Assembly: GCA_026874595.1 (NCBI GenBank)
Contig: CM049317.1
Span: 53,337,618-53,401,617 of the forward strand
Length of the DNA: 64,000 nt
Source: Sipunculus nudus
Lineage: Eukaryota > Annelida > Sipuncula > Golfingiida > Sipunculidae
Direction of reading: 5' to 3'
Positions 26,477 through 41,400 of this stretch are shown in pieces. The notes below the pieces were generated by a model. That model saw nothing but the letters and a program-made list of their open reading frames with translations, made no database searches and was not told where the DNA came from. Numbering within the stretch: position 1 is the stretch's first letter; every line of letters starts with the position of its first letter. The position numbers were made by a program, and so were the translations under genes.

Positions 26477-26493
26477 TTGTGTTAATGGTCACC

Positions 26494-29400
26494 TCATTCT
26501 TCGCTCATGTAAAGCCGGATAAGGTCGTACTCGTCGTTCAGATTACGGCCTTTTCGGGGGGGTAATATCGCAAGCGGCTGTGTTTGGCGGATCGTGTTTA
26601 GGGTGTTACATAAAACCGTAAACAGTTCCGAATCTTGAATAGGGCCTTTGGTGTGTGTCTGATGCTTTTGCACACCAGGGGTTGGTACGTGCATGTTCCT
26701 GTGTTCCACGTGTCGATCAACCGGAATGTCAACCGGAATGAACTCGCGACTTGATCTGGGAGAGCGGGGTGTGGCCGTCATTTCACATGAACCGAATAAA
26801 GTGGACGGTTGACCCTCCCGCTGGTAGGAACGGCTTGGCTGGTCTTCGTAGACGAATTGAACGCCTTTTCTCCGTGTATCCTCACTTTTAACATTTTTGC
26901 GATGGTCTTCACGTGCACCTGTTGCATCCTTCACGTATGAGGTGTCCCGGGCATCAGACGTGTGGATGCTTATCCCCAATAACGTATCGGATTCCTGTGA
27001 TTGTGTAACATCTGATTTTGTAGAAACGTTTGCGTAAGGAGCTCTGTACTGTGGCTCAGTAACACCTGTTTCTGTAGGTTCTTTTGTTTTAGGGGCTCCA
27101 TATTGTGGCGCAATCACTTTTGATTCTGTAGAGACCTTTGTGTATGGAGATATGTGTTGTAGCGCAGTTTGGACGGGATCGGTCAACATGGATACATGTA
27201 TGGTTGGTTTGGCGGGTATATTTGTTCTGTTAGGAATGATGTTGTCGTGGGATTGTGTATCTTTTAGACGCAACCCTTTTTCACGCCGTCTGGTATTTGG
27301 GTGTTTAGATTTATGAATTAACGGACGGTTTGGCTGTGAATGGCTCTTCAATCGTTGCCTGTCACCCGTCTCATATGTATCCGATGATACATTCTGTGTT
27401 TCCGCAGTACCTGATAGAGTGCGAATGTCTCCTATACTCATGTTAGCAAATGACTCTGTTATTTCCCTAGATATGCCTGCCCTTTGTTGTGCATATGGAC
27501 CGGAGCCCATCTTACCATGTATTGTTACGTCATCACACAATTCGTAACTACGATGTTGTTTCCTGTGAGGCAGGTGTTCTTGTACGTCATCGTCTGACTT
27601 TGATTGTATATTTGCGCATGATATATCACTTGCGGTTTGTGAGACAGGTAACGGAGATATATCAGAAGATATATTACGCGAGTTGCTATTTAGCAACTCC
27701 TCCGTCTGTTGTATCTCGTGAAACAGAGACACGCCATCATCCTCGGACCCTGTCTGTCCCTGTGTCATATGGTGTTGCTGTACATTTAGATTTTGTAGTT
27801 CTGTTTCTGAGAGTTCGTCGACACGAAACTGTGTTTCATTGTCGTTGGGCCTTGCAACTTCTTCGTTTGTGTACATCTGCAACGGGAATTCTGGGTGCTG
27901 GTCCGACGAAACACACTCCAGGTGACCGCGATCACACCAAGGGATGAGTCCCGCGTCATCGCTCGCCTTTGTTGTGCGGACTCTGTAAACCCTTCGAAAC
28001 CAACCCCGTTCAACTTCAACGGGACCGCATATCCTTTCGCCATACGTAAACGACAGTTGGTTTACTTTCTCGTTGTGTTCGTTTGCCACAGCGTACCCCG
28101 TCGGCAGGAACCGCTCACCACCGTCCGTGTTGAGACCGTCTGTAAGTATCTGCACGCTTATTATAGGAATGAACGTCGAACCCCTCAAACCATCCAGGTA
28201 CTTGTTGACTGGGACGTGAGTGCTGCTAGACGCGGACGACCTCGGAAGTGCAGCAAACAAGGGCAGGGCGCTTTGGTCGAAAGAGAAGAAGTACCGGAGT
28301 ATATCTGTTGGGCAGGTGTCCGCCGTGAGAGGGGCAGGGTAAGCAGAAGCCGGATCGATGATTCTATCCACGTTTGGGTTGTACGTGGAATTGGTCCATT
28401 CGCGATGAAAAGGTATTTTGCTGCCGGCCACGGTGTCGTAACACGTGGCCAATGGTATACCCGTGACGAGCGAAAAGAGGATGACGTCAAATCGGCACCA
28501 ACCTTGTGCCTTGCTTTTCATACCCGAGCATGGCCACGATACATCATACGCTCGCACGTTGGAGCCATCCTGTACGTATTCTTCCGGCTTGTCCAACCCG
28601 TACACGTGTTGAAGGACACTCCGCTGCATATCTGCTGCTTCATGCATTGCTACCTCTCTTTCTTCGAATTGAAAACCATTGTTTTCATTTCCACATCTCG
28701 TTGGCAAGTGCGTGTATTCTTCCAAGATGTGGTCCCAAACTGACCCGACACCGTGGCCGTGTTGTGCCCACAGTGTTTCCAAGACTTCGGAGTCGATCAT
28801 ACGTCCGGCTGTCACTGCATAAGCCATAAAGCCTCTTAGCGTTTCGGCAACACGCAAGCACAAACGGTCGTCCCATCGTGGCTGATTGTTTGTTGACCAT
28901 CGCGTCGGTATATCCTTGCTCAGAACGTAGTGGTGGAGGCCTGTTTTACCGAGCAAGGCTTTCAGGCCCCAGTGCACATTGGAGCCGCAAAACGCAAAGA
29001 CAGCTGCCGTACATGTTGCCAACCAGAAAAGGTGTGAGGTCCGTCCCGTGTCCGAAATGATGCTGTCCGTCATCCTGACCCATTGAAAGAGATCTTTGTC
29101 TTTCAAATTGTAGACGGGTCTCCCACACACGTTAAAAAAGGTCGGCAATTCGCCCCAGGGCCCGACGTCTTGCTCACCGTTTATTGCCCTGGCGGAATTC
29201 ACTTTTTTCATGGCCAGACAGAACCTGATCCCGTACACCCACAGGCAGTGCCATGTCTCCTGGGCTTTTTGTGAGCTGATCCACCATCCCTTGACGCCAT
29301 CTGACCGCGTCTCAACACCTGTCTGACGTCCATGCTCAGCCTTCAATGCTTCCAATGTTTGTCGCGTGATAAACGGATATACGCATTCGAGTACCCTGAA

Positions 29401-32400
29401 CACGTGCCGCGCGACCTTGTATAAACCAGATGTGTTACTGGTGCCATCGTTCGGAATTAGGTCCGTGACGGAAACAGTTTGTTTTGTCGTAATACGATCC
29501 AGGGGTTCACGACTGAACGGCAAGGCGGCTTCCACTGTGATGTGTTCTGACGAACTGTCCTGTCGTCCGGCGGCTTGCGCTAACCCTGTCGTGCAACAAA
29601 ATATTGTGTCCATGTCACATTGCGGCACTGTGTAACAGTCGTTTTCGTTTGTACATGTGAACAACCAGTTCCCTTCGTAACGCGCACCCTCTCTAGTACT
29701 CAAAGCGATATCGTGTTCTCCGCGTGCCTTGAAAAACTGTTGAAATATAGTACATTGCGTTTGGAAAGTACTTGGGTCATTCAGAAACATAACAGTGTCT
29801 TCTGACAATAATGGACGCACTACGGACATGTGGTCTGCTGCGGCGTCTAATTCGTTGTGGCCATCAGACTGTTCTCGGATATGCATCCACGCAGAGACGG
29901 GTCCGATAATTTCGTAAAGGCTAGAACACGTATTTGGCTCGGGTTTCCGCATTAGTCGCGTGAAACCTAAACTTGTGGAATTTGCCACAACAGCAACCAA
30001 AGGAACACCGGGCGGTTTGGTTGCGTACACGTCGTCAATGTGAGCAAAGCTGTAATGTGAACGTGGGTTGTCAACGTTGCCGTGCGTGACCTCCTGCATG
30101 CACACATGCAAGCTCAAATGTGCCTGCACTAACACACGTTCCTGTAACGGGGAGGGTTGAGTTCGCAGCACAACGTGCACCATGTGGTTTAAACACTCTT
30201 CTGGTAACCAACCGCCCGGGTCAGATGGGTACGTGTAACCTGACACACAAACGTCCATTATCACACGCGTTGAATTCCACGTTTCGTAACCTACCGTGAT
30301 ATTGTTTTTCTTTAACACTGTGAGCATTCGGGCTTGTTGATCCATTTGACAGTTTACTCTTGCCAACCAGGCGGAACAGAGTTGCCTTAATGCGTCAGGG
30401 AAGGGATGGAGCATTATACCTGTTCCAGACTGGTATGAGATAACTTGTTTGAACAGGAGGTCGCATTCCGCCCGGCTATCGTATTCTACACAAGAGCCCC
30501 AATTGTTCTCTTTCTGGCTCTTTTTATAAATGTTATGTGTTTTTTCTTGGTGCAACTGCCTGACATCCTTTTGGGAAAGCGTACATTTGTACACCTTAGG
30601 GATGTTATCCAGCCAGACGCGCACGCGTTTCAGGTTTTCTTTGTCGTCTGTGTCGTCATGTGACACGTGCCGAACAAACGCGGTCATCAAACGTTCTCTG
30701 ACGACCATACCGTCACACCACCACGATTCTTCACACTCTCGTCTTTCGTCTGGTGTGTCAAGATGCGTCGCCCTTTGTATCAATTCCAAAAACGCTTGGT
30801 ATGCATCGATCCTCGTTTTACACGTGTTATATACCTCGTTTAACACTTGCAGACTGACGTTTTCGGTTATGTTGATACGAATTTCTGTGGTTGATGGCCA
30901 TGTGTGTTGCAACCTGCTGAAAGCATCTTCCGCTTCCATCATCATACGGGATAGTTCTTCCCTTTTGTTTTGCACATCCGCCTTATACGAACCTACAGTT
31001 CCGAAGGGGATGGAATCATGTTGTAAAAGGTTGCGCAGGTTTTGTTCCGTATATTCCATAATTGCCACTGACATCTGCACAGCTTGTTGAACAGAACGTC
31101 TACATTCGGTGAGACGCCCCTCTACGTGTGTATAGTCGTGCAGCTGTTGCTGCTGCATGTCAAACAGACTGAAGACCATAAGGCTTGCTAAACATCCGAG
31201 AGTGTGATGCACCGATAACGCGTTCGCGTGATACGTCATCTGTTCAGTATGTAAGGAGATGAGGTCGAGATGTAGTTTGTCGGCGAGTATCAACATTCGC
31301 TGCGTGACATCTTCCTCTATATCCGCAACTAACTGTTCTACGACACAAGACATGATGTCTGGTACGCTGCGCATGTTGCCTGTTTGAGAATGCGACATTT
31401 CCTCTGTGTACTTCTTCCCCATTAGCGCACGAGTGTCGTCCATATACCTGTTGCATATGTGTTCGTACCACTTACAGGATGTTAAAATGCATTGTATGAT
31501 CAACTTGCCATGTTCACAGTGTCTTTCAACTGTTCGGATACATTTATCGATAAGCGTCTTTATGCCATTACGCAAACCGTCAGTATCCGGATTCCTGTTT
31601 TGCTCATTTACTTTACGTTGCAGGAATTCTTTGCATGCTGACACGGTGTTTTCTATCAGCGTGGTCCGCCGATCATGTTCTTTGTCAACAGCTCGTTTTG
31701 TCAGTTGTATAATTTGTTGTTGTGTGTTTGCTGATTCGTGCATGAAATTCCTCGTGCCATAACAGGTATGCAGGTGAGTTGACACTTGCGTTTCTGTATG
31801 TATCTTTGCCTGCAACCAATCCAAGAACAACTGGCTGCTTTTATCGTCCAGCTGCTTAATCCATGCGTCGAGTATATATTGGGGTATATAGGTGCTTACT
31901 TCATTTTGCAGACGTTGCAGGGAATCCTGAATGGCAGACTGTGTCCTATTCCACGAAGGATACACAGTTTGAATGAGCCACGTATGAGCGTATCGGAAAC
32001 TGTATATTATGGTCATAGCGTCCTGTAAGATGTCCTGTAGTTCACCTGTATGTCGTATGATGTTATGCAGGTTAACGGAAATACCTTTTCCCGCCACTGT
32101 CACATCGTCACAGGGCTGCCCATGGAATAAAGCCGTTTCTGCAACGATCAACTGGTACCCGCTTGATATGTCGTTCCGGATTCGGTCTACAATAGCATGC
32201 ACACTCTGTTTAAAATTATCCGCGTACTTAAGGGCCGTTTGATAGCTGGATCCAGTGATTTGCAACGCTAACGTTTGAAATGCTGTGAGGGTTCCTGCCA
32301 CAAGATCGTACACGTACTGGTATTCCTGCGACTGCAGGATCCAGGAAACGGTGGAGAGCGAAGACTGTACGCGCTCACCCATGCGAGAAGCTTTATCTAG

Positions 32401-35400
32401 CCATTCACGCAAGTCGGGCACATCTTCAGTCGGGTCCAACCTGCTGTCAGCTGGTATTTCAGAACGTAGTATCTTTTCACCCTGTTCGAACGCCCACCTG
32501 CGAATGGACTGCGCGAGGTTTTTGGTACTGCCTAAAGTGGCATCAACTGATTTGTTCAGAAGTCCCACCAGACCGTCGAACCATTTTACATCGTCAGGCT
32601 TCAGCTGCTTCAGAAGTGTCATGACGTTGTTACCTGTACCTCCTGTTGTAAACATCCCATCCGTGCCGCCCCAGTGAGCATTCTCCTGGAGCAGTTGGTA
32701 GCATCGGTTCAGTAGTTCGCGTACATTACATGTACGGTGCGCTATGCATTGGTAGTGTACGTGCTCGTCTGTCAAGTGGTAATTCACCAGGATGTCCTGC
32801 ATTTCCTGTATGGCATCTTTCAGTATATCCTTTATCACACCCTCTAGCTGCTTACGCAGGTGTGAAATGTAGCGTTGTTTCAACATCTTTTCCGCCTTGC
32901 CCACCCGTTCCTGCTTGTTTACGCTATCTGGCTCCTTGGCTATTTCTTGTTTCAACATGTTCAGTTCATTTTGTATATGTCGTAAACTGTACAATGCATA
33001 ACTAACGCTTTGAAAACTGTTGTCCACGTTTGTGGTAGCTTCCTGTGCAGCTGTTTCCACATATTTGAGTTTCGTTTCGAACATATCTGCCATACAACTG
33101 CGCTTGGTGTGCTCCATGTCGTGCGTTTCCATCATGTTGTGAAGGCGGTCGAGGTTAGCCGTCACAGATGTCCAAGCTGGCGTTTGTGGATACAGGTTCT
33201 CGACACTTTGCTTTAGTCGATCGGTGATCATGTGGCTAATTGCATTCCCGGCACTTTCTATTCCGCTGATGACGACATGGCCGGCTTCCAGTTCCTGCCT
33301 GTACGTGGTTCGGGTTCCCGTCCTCGCGGCAACTATGTCGACAAGACGGTACAGGCGTTTAGCTAAAGGAATGTCACTCGTCCCAAGCTGTTTAACGCCA
33401 AGCTGTGTGCCAAACCTGACCTGATCCTGCAGCCGCGTGGGACATTCCAGGACACGCGCCAGGTGTCGGAAGAGCGAATCCAGCATCCGGGTAACCTCAT
33501 CTGTTGGCCCACATCTGTTCACGTGTTGTAGTATGGTGTCGGGCAGATTTGCTTTTTCAGATAAACCGGTGGTCAGCAATTTATTATAAGCCTCGGTAAC
33601 ATGGTCTGCAGGTTCGCCGTGTTCGGACCCGGTGTGTTTGTTATCCATGTCGTTTTTTTGTCTTAGGTGTTCCGCACGCACATTCAGCAGCTGAATCTGG
33701 TGTATGGCTGCATTGATGCTTTTGTCCGCTGTATGCAGTTTTTTCGCGAAACCACCGTCTCCTTTGTTCCAATGGGTACCCGCCGCTGCTTTTGCTGCCG
33801 TCAGGGCGTTTAGCGTGTCATTCAGTCGTTTTTGTGAGTCGCGCAGTTGGTTGTTCGCTTGGTCCAGTCCGGTTTGGTCCCACTTGGTAATTAGATGATG
33901 CATGCCGTCCTTAGAAAAACATTCGATATCCTCTGAACTGGCCTGTATGGCAGACGCCGAACCTCGTACGGTTTCCGTGCAATCTCGCACGGTCTGATCC
34001 GTCCACTCGTTGAAAACCTGAATGATGCAATGGAGCAATACGTTGCTGGTCCTCTTCGGGGTGGTTTCTCTCCAAGCCCGTTCTGTGAGAAATTGAATGC
34101 GGCTGGCGTTGTCTGTGTCACGCGCGCACTGCTCTGCCCGAAGGTTTTGATAGATTTCAAGCAAAGTTTCGGCTTCTTTACGTTTCCGTTGATATTGCTG
34201 TTTCTTGTCTGAGTTGTCCGAGCACATGTGTTCAAGCAATCCGAAAACGGCCGGGACTTCATCCGCGATACAACGTGGAGCATCCTGTGAGGCACCGTCG
34301 TCTAGTCCGCTTGTGTACGCGTGTGCCAACCGCTCTACGTCTTCTGTCAAACGGTCTGTCCAATGTGAACAGTGCAAGCAGAGATCCGTAACCTCTTCTT
34401 TAGTGAGCGGATAGATCGTGTCCATGTATTGTGCCAGGTTGCTTGTCACGTCTGTGAGAGTGCCACTTGCAGTGAGATCTCTGACGATTTCCTCGCGCCT
34501 CTGGCGTTTTTCTTTAGCTTCCAGTTCTTTTCTTTTAGTCTGCATGACCCTCTTGGCCTCCTCTATCTGTGTGCGTGTGATTGGTTCGGTTTTTTTAAAA
34601 CGGATCTGCTCCTTCTCCTTATTTCCCCAAAAAGTAGCGTCCTTGCTGGCGACCAGCGTTCCGTCTACCACGCAGTTACCGCGTCTGAGTTTGTCCAAGG
34701 TGCTGTTGTGTATATCGAGTACTCCCACCTGCTGATCGAGTTCCTTCTTGTACATATCGATATCACGTGTATTTTCAAATTGAAACGTCTTGCATGCCTG
34801 GATCCATGCACGTGTCTTTTCCGTTGAGGTGTTGTATTGTTCAGTGGCGACCAGCACTTCTTTCAACCATGCCGTTTCTGCTGCAGCCGTTTCTGCCGCA
34901 GCAGTTTGCGCCGCGTGTGTTCTGGCTATCAATTCGTCATCACCTGTGCCCCGAACGGTAGAGGACTGCCCAGGACTGCTTGCGGTTTGTGCCTGTACAT
35001 GCTCGGCTGTTTTCCAGCCTTGCAACTTTCCTATGAGCGCGTTTGCCTTATCGTTCTTTGCATTCAGTAACTGTAGTATCTTCTTCAAGCCGTCCGAACG
35101 ACATCCTTTTACGTCGAACGGCTGGTCCTGATTCCCACCTAACTTTTGAAGCCATGCTGCGGCTTTATCCTCACACCACGAAAGTGATTTCTTCACCTGG
35201 CTCACCTTTTCAATGTGTTCTTCCAGGAGAGTGACATTCTTACGGTTGCTTTCGTCCGACGTGTACGACGCGTCTACGTTTCTGAACATCTCATCTACTC
35301 GACTTACGTGTTCATTTATCTGCTTTTCCAATTCCTCGCTTTCGGCGTTCCACACGTTTTTGAAACAGCAGCGCAACCCTTTCAGAATAGGTTTGGTGCC

Positions 35401-38400
35401 GGGCTGACGAGCCCAGGCGATCAACCTGTTCAGCTTGTCCTCGCGGGAATCGTTGTGAGAGGCATTATAAACGTCCTTGCAAACTCCGAGCAACTCCTGC
35501 AGCTCAGCGCCGGTACTGTCAGGTTTCTCAAGTAGACAGATGTAACACGGTAGTTTTTCAGGCGGAGCATCGCATCCAGGTGGACACGATTGCTCATAGT
35601 CAGACAATGCAATTTCGACGTCTTTGACCACGTTATTGACCCACACTTCCACCGCCTGTTTCCCAAACGATACATCGTCCTTTTGCAGAGGCAGAAGAGA
35701 TTGTACGACGTTTCTGGCTCTCGCGTATTCCAGTTGACCGCTTTTCACGAGCTGCAGCAGTTGTTTTCTCTCTGCGTCCTTTTCCTGTTTACTCAGTTTC
35801 TCCAACTGTGCCCGCAGTTTCGTTCTCACTTTCTCTGTGTCCGGCAGGTCGGGGATCGCATACACCTCTGCGATGACCCGCAATTCATCCCATATCTCTG
35901 CGGGGATGCCATGGTCTTTCATAAGAACATTTTTGGTTGTGCGTCGCAGGGATTGCCCATCACCCTCCAGCTCGTCGATCGTTTGTATAAACGATGCTGC
36001 TTCTGTGCACGAAGAGCACTCAGTACCCATGCAACGTTTAATAATTTCCTCGAGGTGGCGCTTATGAGAGGCGTAATCGTCCTTGGCTTTGCTTACCCGC
36101 GTGTTCCATTTTTTCACCTCCGGGCACCTCTGAGCAATGGTAGCGATGCGCACCTGCATTGGTGTATTCTTTTCCGTCAATATGCGACGGGTTTCGTCCC
36201 GCGTCAAAGGATCGTTCTCGTGACGGTCGTTATTCACTTCGTCGGACTGGTTTTCTCTCACTGATGCCGTTTCGGGCGCTGAAGGAGGGCCCTCCGTTGG
36301 TTCAGTTTCGGTCAGCGGCGTTAAAGGGACATTCATTCTCTTCCGGTGCGACTTGCGGAGCTGTGGTAGTGACACTACCCGTGCGCTCACAGCAGCTATG
36401 TCCTGCTCAATTTGTTTCAACTCTTTCTGCAGCTTTTTCTCCGTTTCTGTCAACGTGTTATGCCATTGTCCATTTTTTTTAGAGGTAACCCTGTACTGTG
36501 CTGCAGTTTCATAAACGCTTCTGAGCAGTTCCCGCAAGTCTTCCTGCATACATGTGATCTTTATCTTCATGCGTCTTAAACTTTTTTCATCGTCACCACT
36601 GGTCCCGCTTCTGATACGGAGCCTCATCAGACGTAATTGGGGCATAATCTGACCGAGCATTGCATCGACTCGTTCGTCGAGTACAGAAGCGTCCAGTTCG
36701 TACCATGTCTCGAGGCACGCGCCGATCTTATCATGTACACATTGCAAAGAAGCATTCTCGAGCCATGCTTTCAGTTGATCCACCATGTCTATCAGCGTTT
36801 TGTTATGGTCGACGGCGCTGGCGCGCAGCACCCTGTACATTTCCAACAGCGCTCTGCCCGTCGCAACTTGTGTATCCGTTTCTTTGTGTAACCAGAAAAT
36901 CCCGGGCACTCCACGGGGTGGCTCGGCCAACATGGACGGTGACTCTTCTGCTTTTTTTTCGATGTGGATCAGGGCATATTCGATGTAATCGGCCATGTTC
37001 GTCATCCATGCATCGACGGTACTCTTAGCGTCTTTTTCTTCTGCGGGCGTTATTGGCAGGACGTGCTGGTATTTCGACTCGTTTCGTTTCACGTCATCGT
37101 ACGTGACACTGGGGTCTCGCAATTCGTTCAAAAGGCCTGCCCGCATGTCTGCGATTGTTTGATCATTTTCTTTCTTTTCCCTTTTGGCTGCTTCTGTTTC
37201 TGCCTTGTCTAAAGCCTTTGTAGCCTTCGCTGTGTTAGGCATTATGTTTATCTTGTGCTTACGCTCTACTTTCTTTTTCACAATCAGGGGTATATCGACG
37301 CCCTGTAATGATGGGATATTCGTACGCGCTCGCAGTGCTTTCGTCTTCAACATTGTCAGTTTCTGCTTCATTTCCTCTACCTCCTCGATATTTCCAACCA
37401 CTTTGGACGTGCAAATTGCACAGAAATGTGCAAGTGTGTCTCTACGTTCGTTGTATACTTTGACTGCCTCTTCATACCGTTTGACCAACGACGCAGCATG
37501 TTCGTCCATCTTTCCGTGCGTCACGCCTTTTGAGGGGCGACCTCTGTTGTTTGAAGCTTTTCCGGGTTGACTTTTGATATGGAGCTTCTTGCGGGTCGAT
37601 GTGTTCAGATCGTCGACTCCTGGGTCGCCTTCGCCTGATCGCGGAGGGGTCTGTTCATCACGGGTGATGTCACCCTGCACATCTTCCATTTCTTCCGTCT
37701 CGGATGGACCCGAATGTTGCTCGTATGCCGCCACATCCTGCTCTTCCATATCCGCTTCAGCCCCTGTGTTACAGGCGGAGGCGGGGTTTGGTTGGCCTGC
37801 CCCGTCATCGGGCTGCTCCTGAGCAGGTCTTGTGGCGACGTCCTCTTCTGTCGTTTCCTCACGGGTGATGTCACCTTGCACATCTTCCATTTCTTCCGCA
37901 CCGGACTGACCCGAATGTTGCTCGGATGCCGCCACATCCTGCTCTTCCATTTTCTCGTCAGCTCCTGTGTTACAGGCTGAGGCGACGTCCTCTTCTCTCG
38001 TTTCGTCCACCCGGTCCGACTGCTGCGTATCAACTGGCGTGTCCGCCCGCGGCGTGCTGTGGACGGGGGCAACAGGGTCCGTTTGCTCTCGGACAGGTGC
38101 GTCCACTCGGTTCTCAGTTATACTGTACAATCTGCTTTCGTATCCGTTTACTTTCAGCGTGTACGCGAGATTTGTTATATGCTTAATAGCCTCTGCAAGA
38201 ATGTCAAATCCCAAAAGCACAGATGTGCCCGTTGGTGTGACCTTCCCGCGCATGTCCCGACTGTGCGAATCGAAGACGTAATATTTGCTACCTTTTTGCA
38301 TGACAGCGATTGCGCAGTCTTGGAGTATCAGGATCGATGATAAGTACCCCTTGTCGTCACACAGAGCCATCCGTAACGTTCTGTAAGTGTTACGGAAATC

Positions 38401-41400
38401 ATTTCTGTTAATTAGGTCGCTCCGGTACATGTACGTTACCACAGAGAAAGAACGCGAGAAGCAGTCAATCGTTTCCGGCAACTCGTCCAAACAAACGTAT
38501 CCCGCGTCTTCCACAGGGTACCCTTTAATGCTGTAGTAAAGCTGGTCGCCGGCGTCTAAAATGTCGTCTAATGTGGAGGTTGTCCAAGTCTCCGGGTCCT
38601 CAATGCTGCACCGGATCAAAGCCACTGCGCAGTTGGGAACACACTGTTTTCCGACTGAGAACGAAAGAAAATGTTGGTGGTCCCCCTGGTGAAATGACCC
38701 CGTCACGCACTTCGTGATCACCGGGTGTCCAGGTGGTATATAACACGCGTCTGTGTTTGATGCATCTTTTCCCGTTGTATCTTTCTGTGACGCGTGCCGG
38801 GGAGGTCCGCCTGAACTCGATCGTGTTTCGTCCGGGCGGTCGCTGCGAGGCATATCTCTCTGTTTGTCAGATCCTCTGCCTTCGTTGGCGGTCTCCGTAT
38901 CACATGGGCGGTCACCGCGTGACGCGACAGTCTTTCCTTGTGTATTGACAGGGACACGCCGTGCGTCGTTCACGCCTCCCTCGTCTTCCACCGTGCCGTC
39001 CGACTCATCCATGGTAGTTACACTAATAGGCACGTTTCCCTCACATTCGCTACTCTCGTCCATATGCTGTTCCAACGTGTCATCAGACGCATCGCTGTCG
39101 TCCATGCTCTGCTCGAACGTGGCAGGCATATTCTGTATTCTTTCTGTAAGAGAAACAGAACTCGCGTCATCTTGTTCCTGTCCGTCCTGTGTTTCTTCTG
39201 TTTGCATAAACGGCGCACCTGTGACCGTGTGTGAATCTCTCACCCGCGGTGCTAGGAGGGAAACGTGGTCCGCGCTGGGGTTTGGGGTCTGCGGACGACA
39301 AAGAGTCATATCTACACTATACATACCGCCTTTGTCCAGTTGGAAGTACTCCCGAGTTTTTATGTCTTCGAACGTATCACACAACATAACACGTGTCGGA
39401 TAGTCTCCAGACGTGGAAGGGGCGCTATCGTCACCTTCCATTTCTCCACACTCTTCCGCGCTGGTTTCCCTCTGCTCACAGGCTGTTGTGTCCATCTGGT
39501 CCGACTCGCCCCTCGCGCCGCTCGTATTTTCTTCATGTGTTGTTTGTTCTGCGTTTTTTGCATGTCCGGCGGTGTCTGCCGCGGTCGGTCGTTCGCCTGC
39601 CTTTTCCGAGCCCGAGGGCGTCGTAACTGTGTCATCAGCGGGCCGGGATGATAACTGACATGGCCGATCGTTCTGCGCACTAGATGCTCTGCGCCGTTGT
39701 CCTAGCCGCTTTTTGCGTATGCACTTCGGCTCGTCTGCCGACCCAGGGGGTTTCGAGTACGGGTGGTCAACGTGCGCAACGCGTAGCTGGCGCCTCGGTC
39801 TCCGCTTGGGAAAGTCAGGAACTGGTGTGGGGTGTATAACACGAGGTTGTAGTATTTTGGTACTGAGCCGTACCGAGTTGCGTTTAAGACGTCGCGCTGT
39901 CTTCCTCAGAGCTTCCTTTTGCTTGTCGGCGGTAGAATGCTGGTTTGATGGTTTCAAAACACTCTTGTGGCCCTTTCGCCCACGCGTTTCTTTTTTGCAC
40001 GCACCCGTGTCTGGAGAGCCGTCTGCGATACGGCGAGCCGCCTCCGCACCACCTGTATGGGCAACAGGCGTGGCTGTTTCTCCTACCGTCCTTAAATGTT
40101 GATTTGCATCTTGTTCCGGTGCCTCATTCTCCCCTACATGTTGCGGATGTTCAGAAGGAATATCTGTGTCAGCAGTATCCCCTGGGACGGCAGAGACAGA
40201 AGGCGCGACGTGTTCAGCCCCTGCGTTTTCCCCCAGATCAGTGACAGAGGGCGCAGTGGGTACGTTATCGGGACAGATGTCTGAAGCGCTAAATATGTCA
40301 CATTGGTTCATTGCCATCTGCAGGATGTCCTCTTGGCCCTGCCGCATGGGCGTTCCCTGTGCTGTATCGCTGTGAAATGGAGGGTCTTGGGTAACAGTTG
40401 TATCCGTGCTGTGTGCCTTCCCTTCTTGTATACTTTCTTGTTCGTCGGTTTCATGTTGTTCAATGTGATGTGATGTGCCCCCGCCATCGGCAGTTGCGGG
40501 GCAGGGAACAAACCCATTTACTGTGTCACCTGTAACCTTTTTCTCTTCATGCCGCTCGTCATGCTCTAGGGCGGCGATAATGGTGGCGACGGCACTTACC
40601 GTTTCGTCCGTATCAGATTTACTCAGTTGTCCCTCTTCACCTCTGGCTTCTTGGCCGATGCTCGAACCTGTTACAGGCCGTTGCTGTGTGTTGACCCCGG
40701 TTGATGAAGACACGTTGGACGTGTCTGAGGGGGTCTTTCTCACAGGGTCATCCTGCTGTTTGCGGTCGTCCTCCCCGTCAAATGAAGGAAGACTGAACGT
40801 GGTATCCTCTGTGAAAGGATGTTGATAGTGTACAGACCCGGACGCGCCCTGGTCAGCAGGTTGTGTCTGAACGCCTTGGTCATTTGATTGTCCATCGCCA
40901 AACAGTTCAGATAAAATATCGTTCAGATCTATACCACCTTCGCACTTTTCCGCACAGTACACGTTTTGATGTCCTATGTGATCAGCCGTTTCTGTGGGCA
41001 GTGTCAATTCCCGTGTGTCGTCGGCTGTGTCACCTGGCACACGATTGGGCTGCCCCGTTCCGCCCTGTTGGTAGACACCATCCGCTACCTGTTGTACCCC
41101 CGCTTCCGACTGCCGCAGTTCGATTTCTGCAGCAGCAATTGCGGCTTCTAGTTTGGCCCGTTCTGCTGTAGCTTGTGCGGCTTCTCGAATGGCGCGTTCT
41201 GTTTCAGCTTCTGCGGCTTGTAGTCTGGCGAGTTCTGTTGCGGCCAGTGACATTTCACCTGTCATCATATCGAAATCGGTTTCGTCTTGGTTTGATGACG
41301 AGGCTGGAATCTGAGCACCCAGCATTGTAAGCTGACCCAGCAATTGTTGGGCGGCATTATCGTCTTCTACGTTCCTATCGGTTTCGTCATTAATCTGTGA

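Noticed and set aside
27895-28743. 282-codon plus-strand frame opposite the giant tegument gene
   Set aside because: It lies wholly inside a much longer real frame on the other strand and shows no domain or regulatory signal. Long antisense frames are expected over 16 kb of coding sequence.
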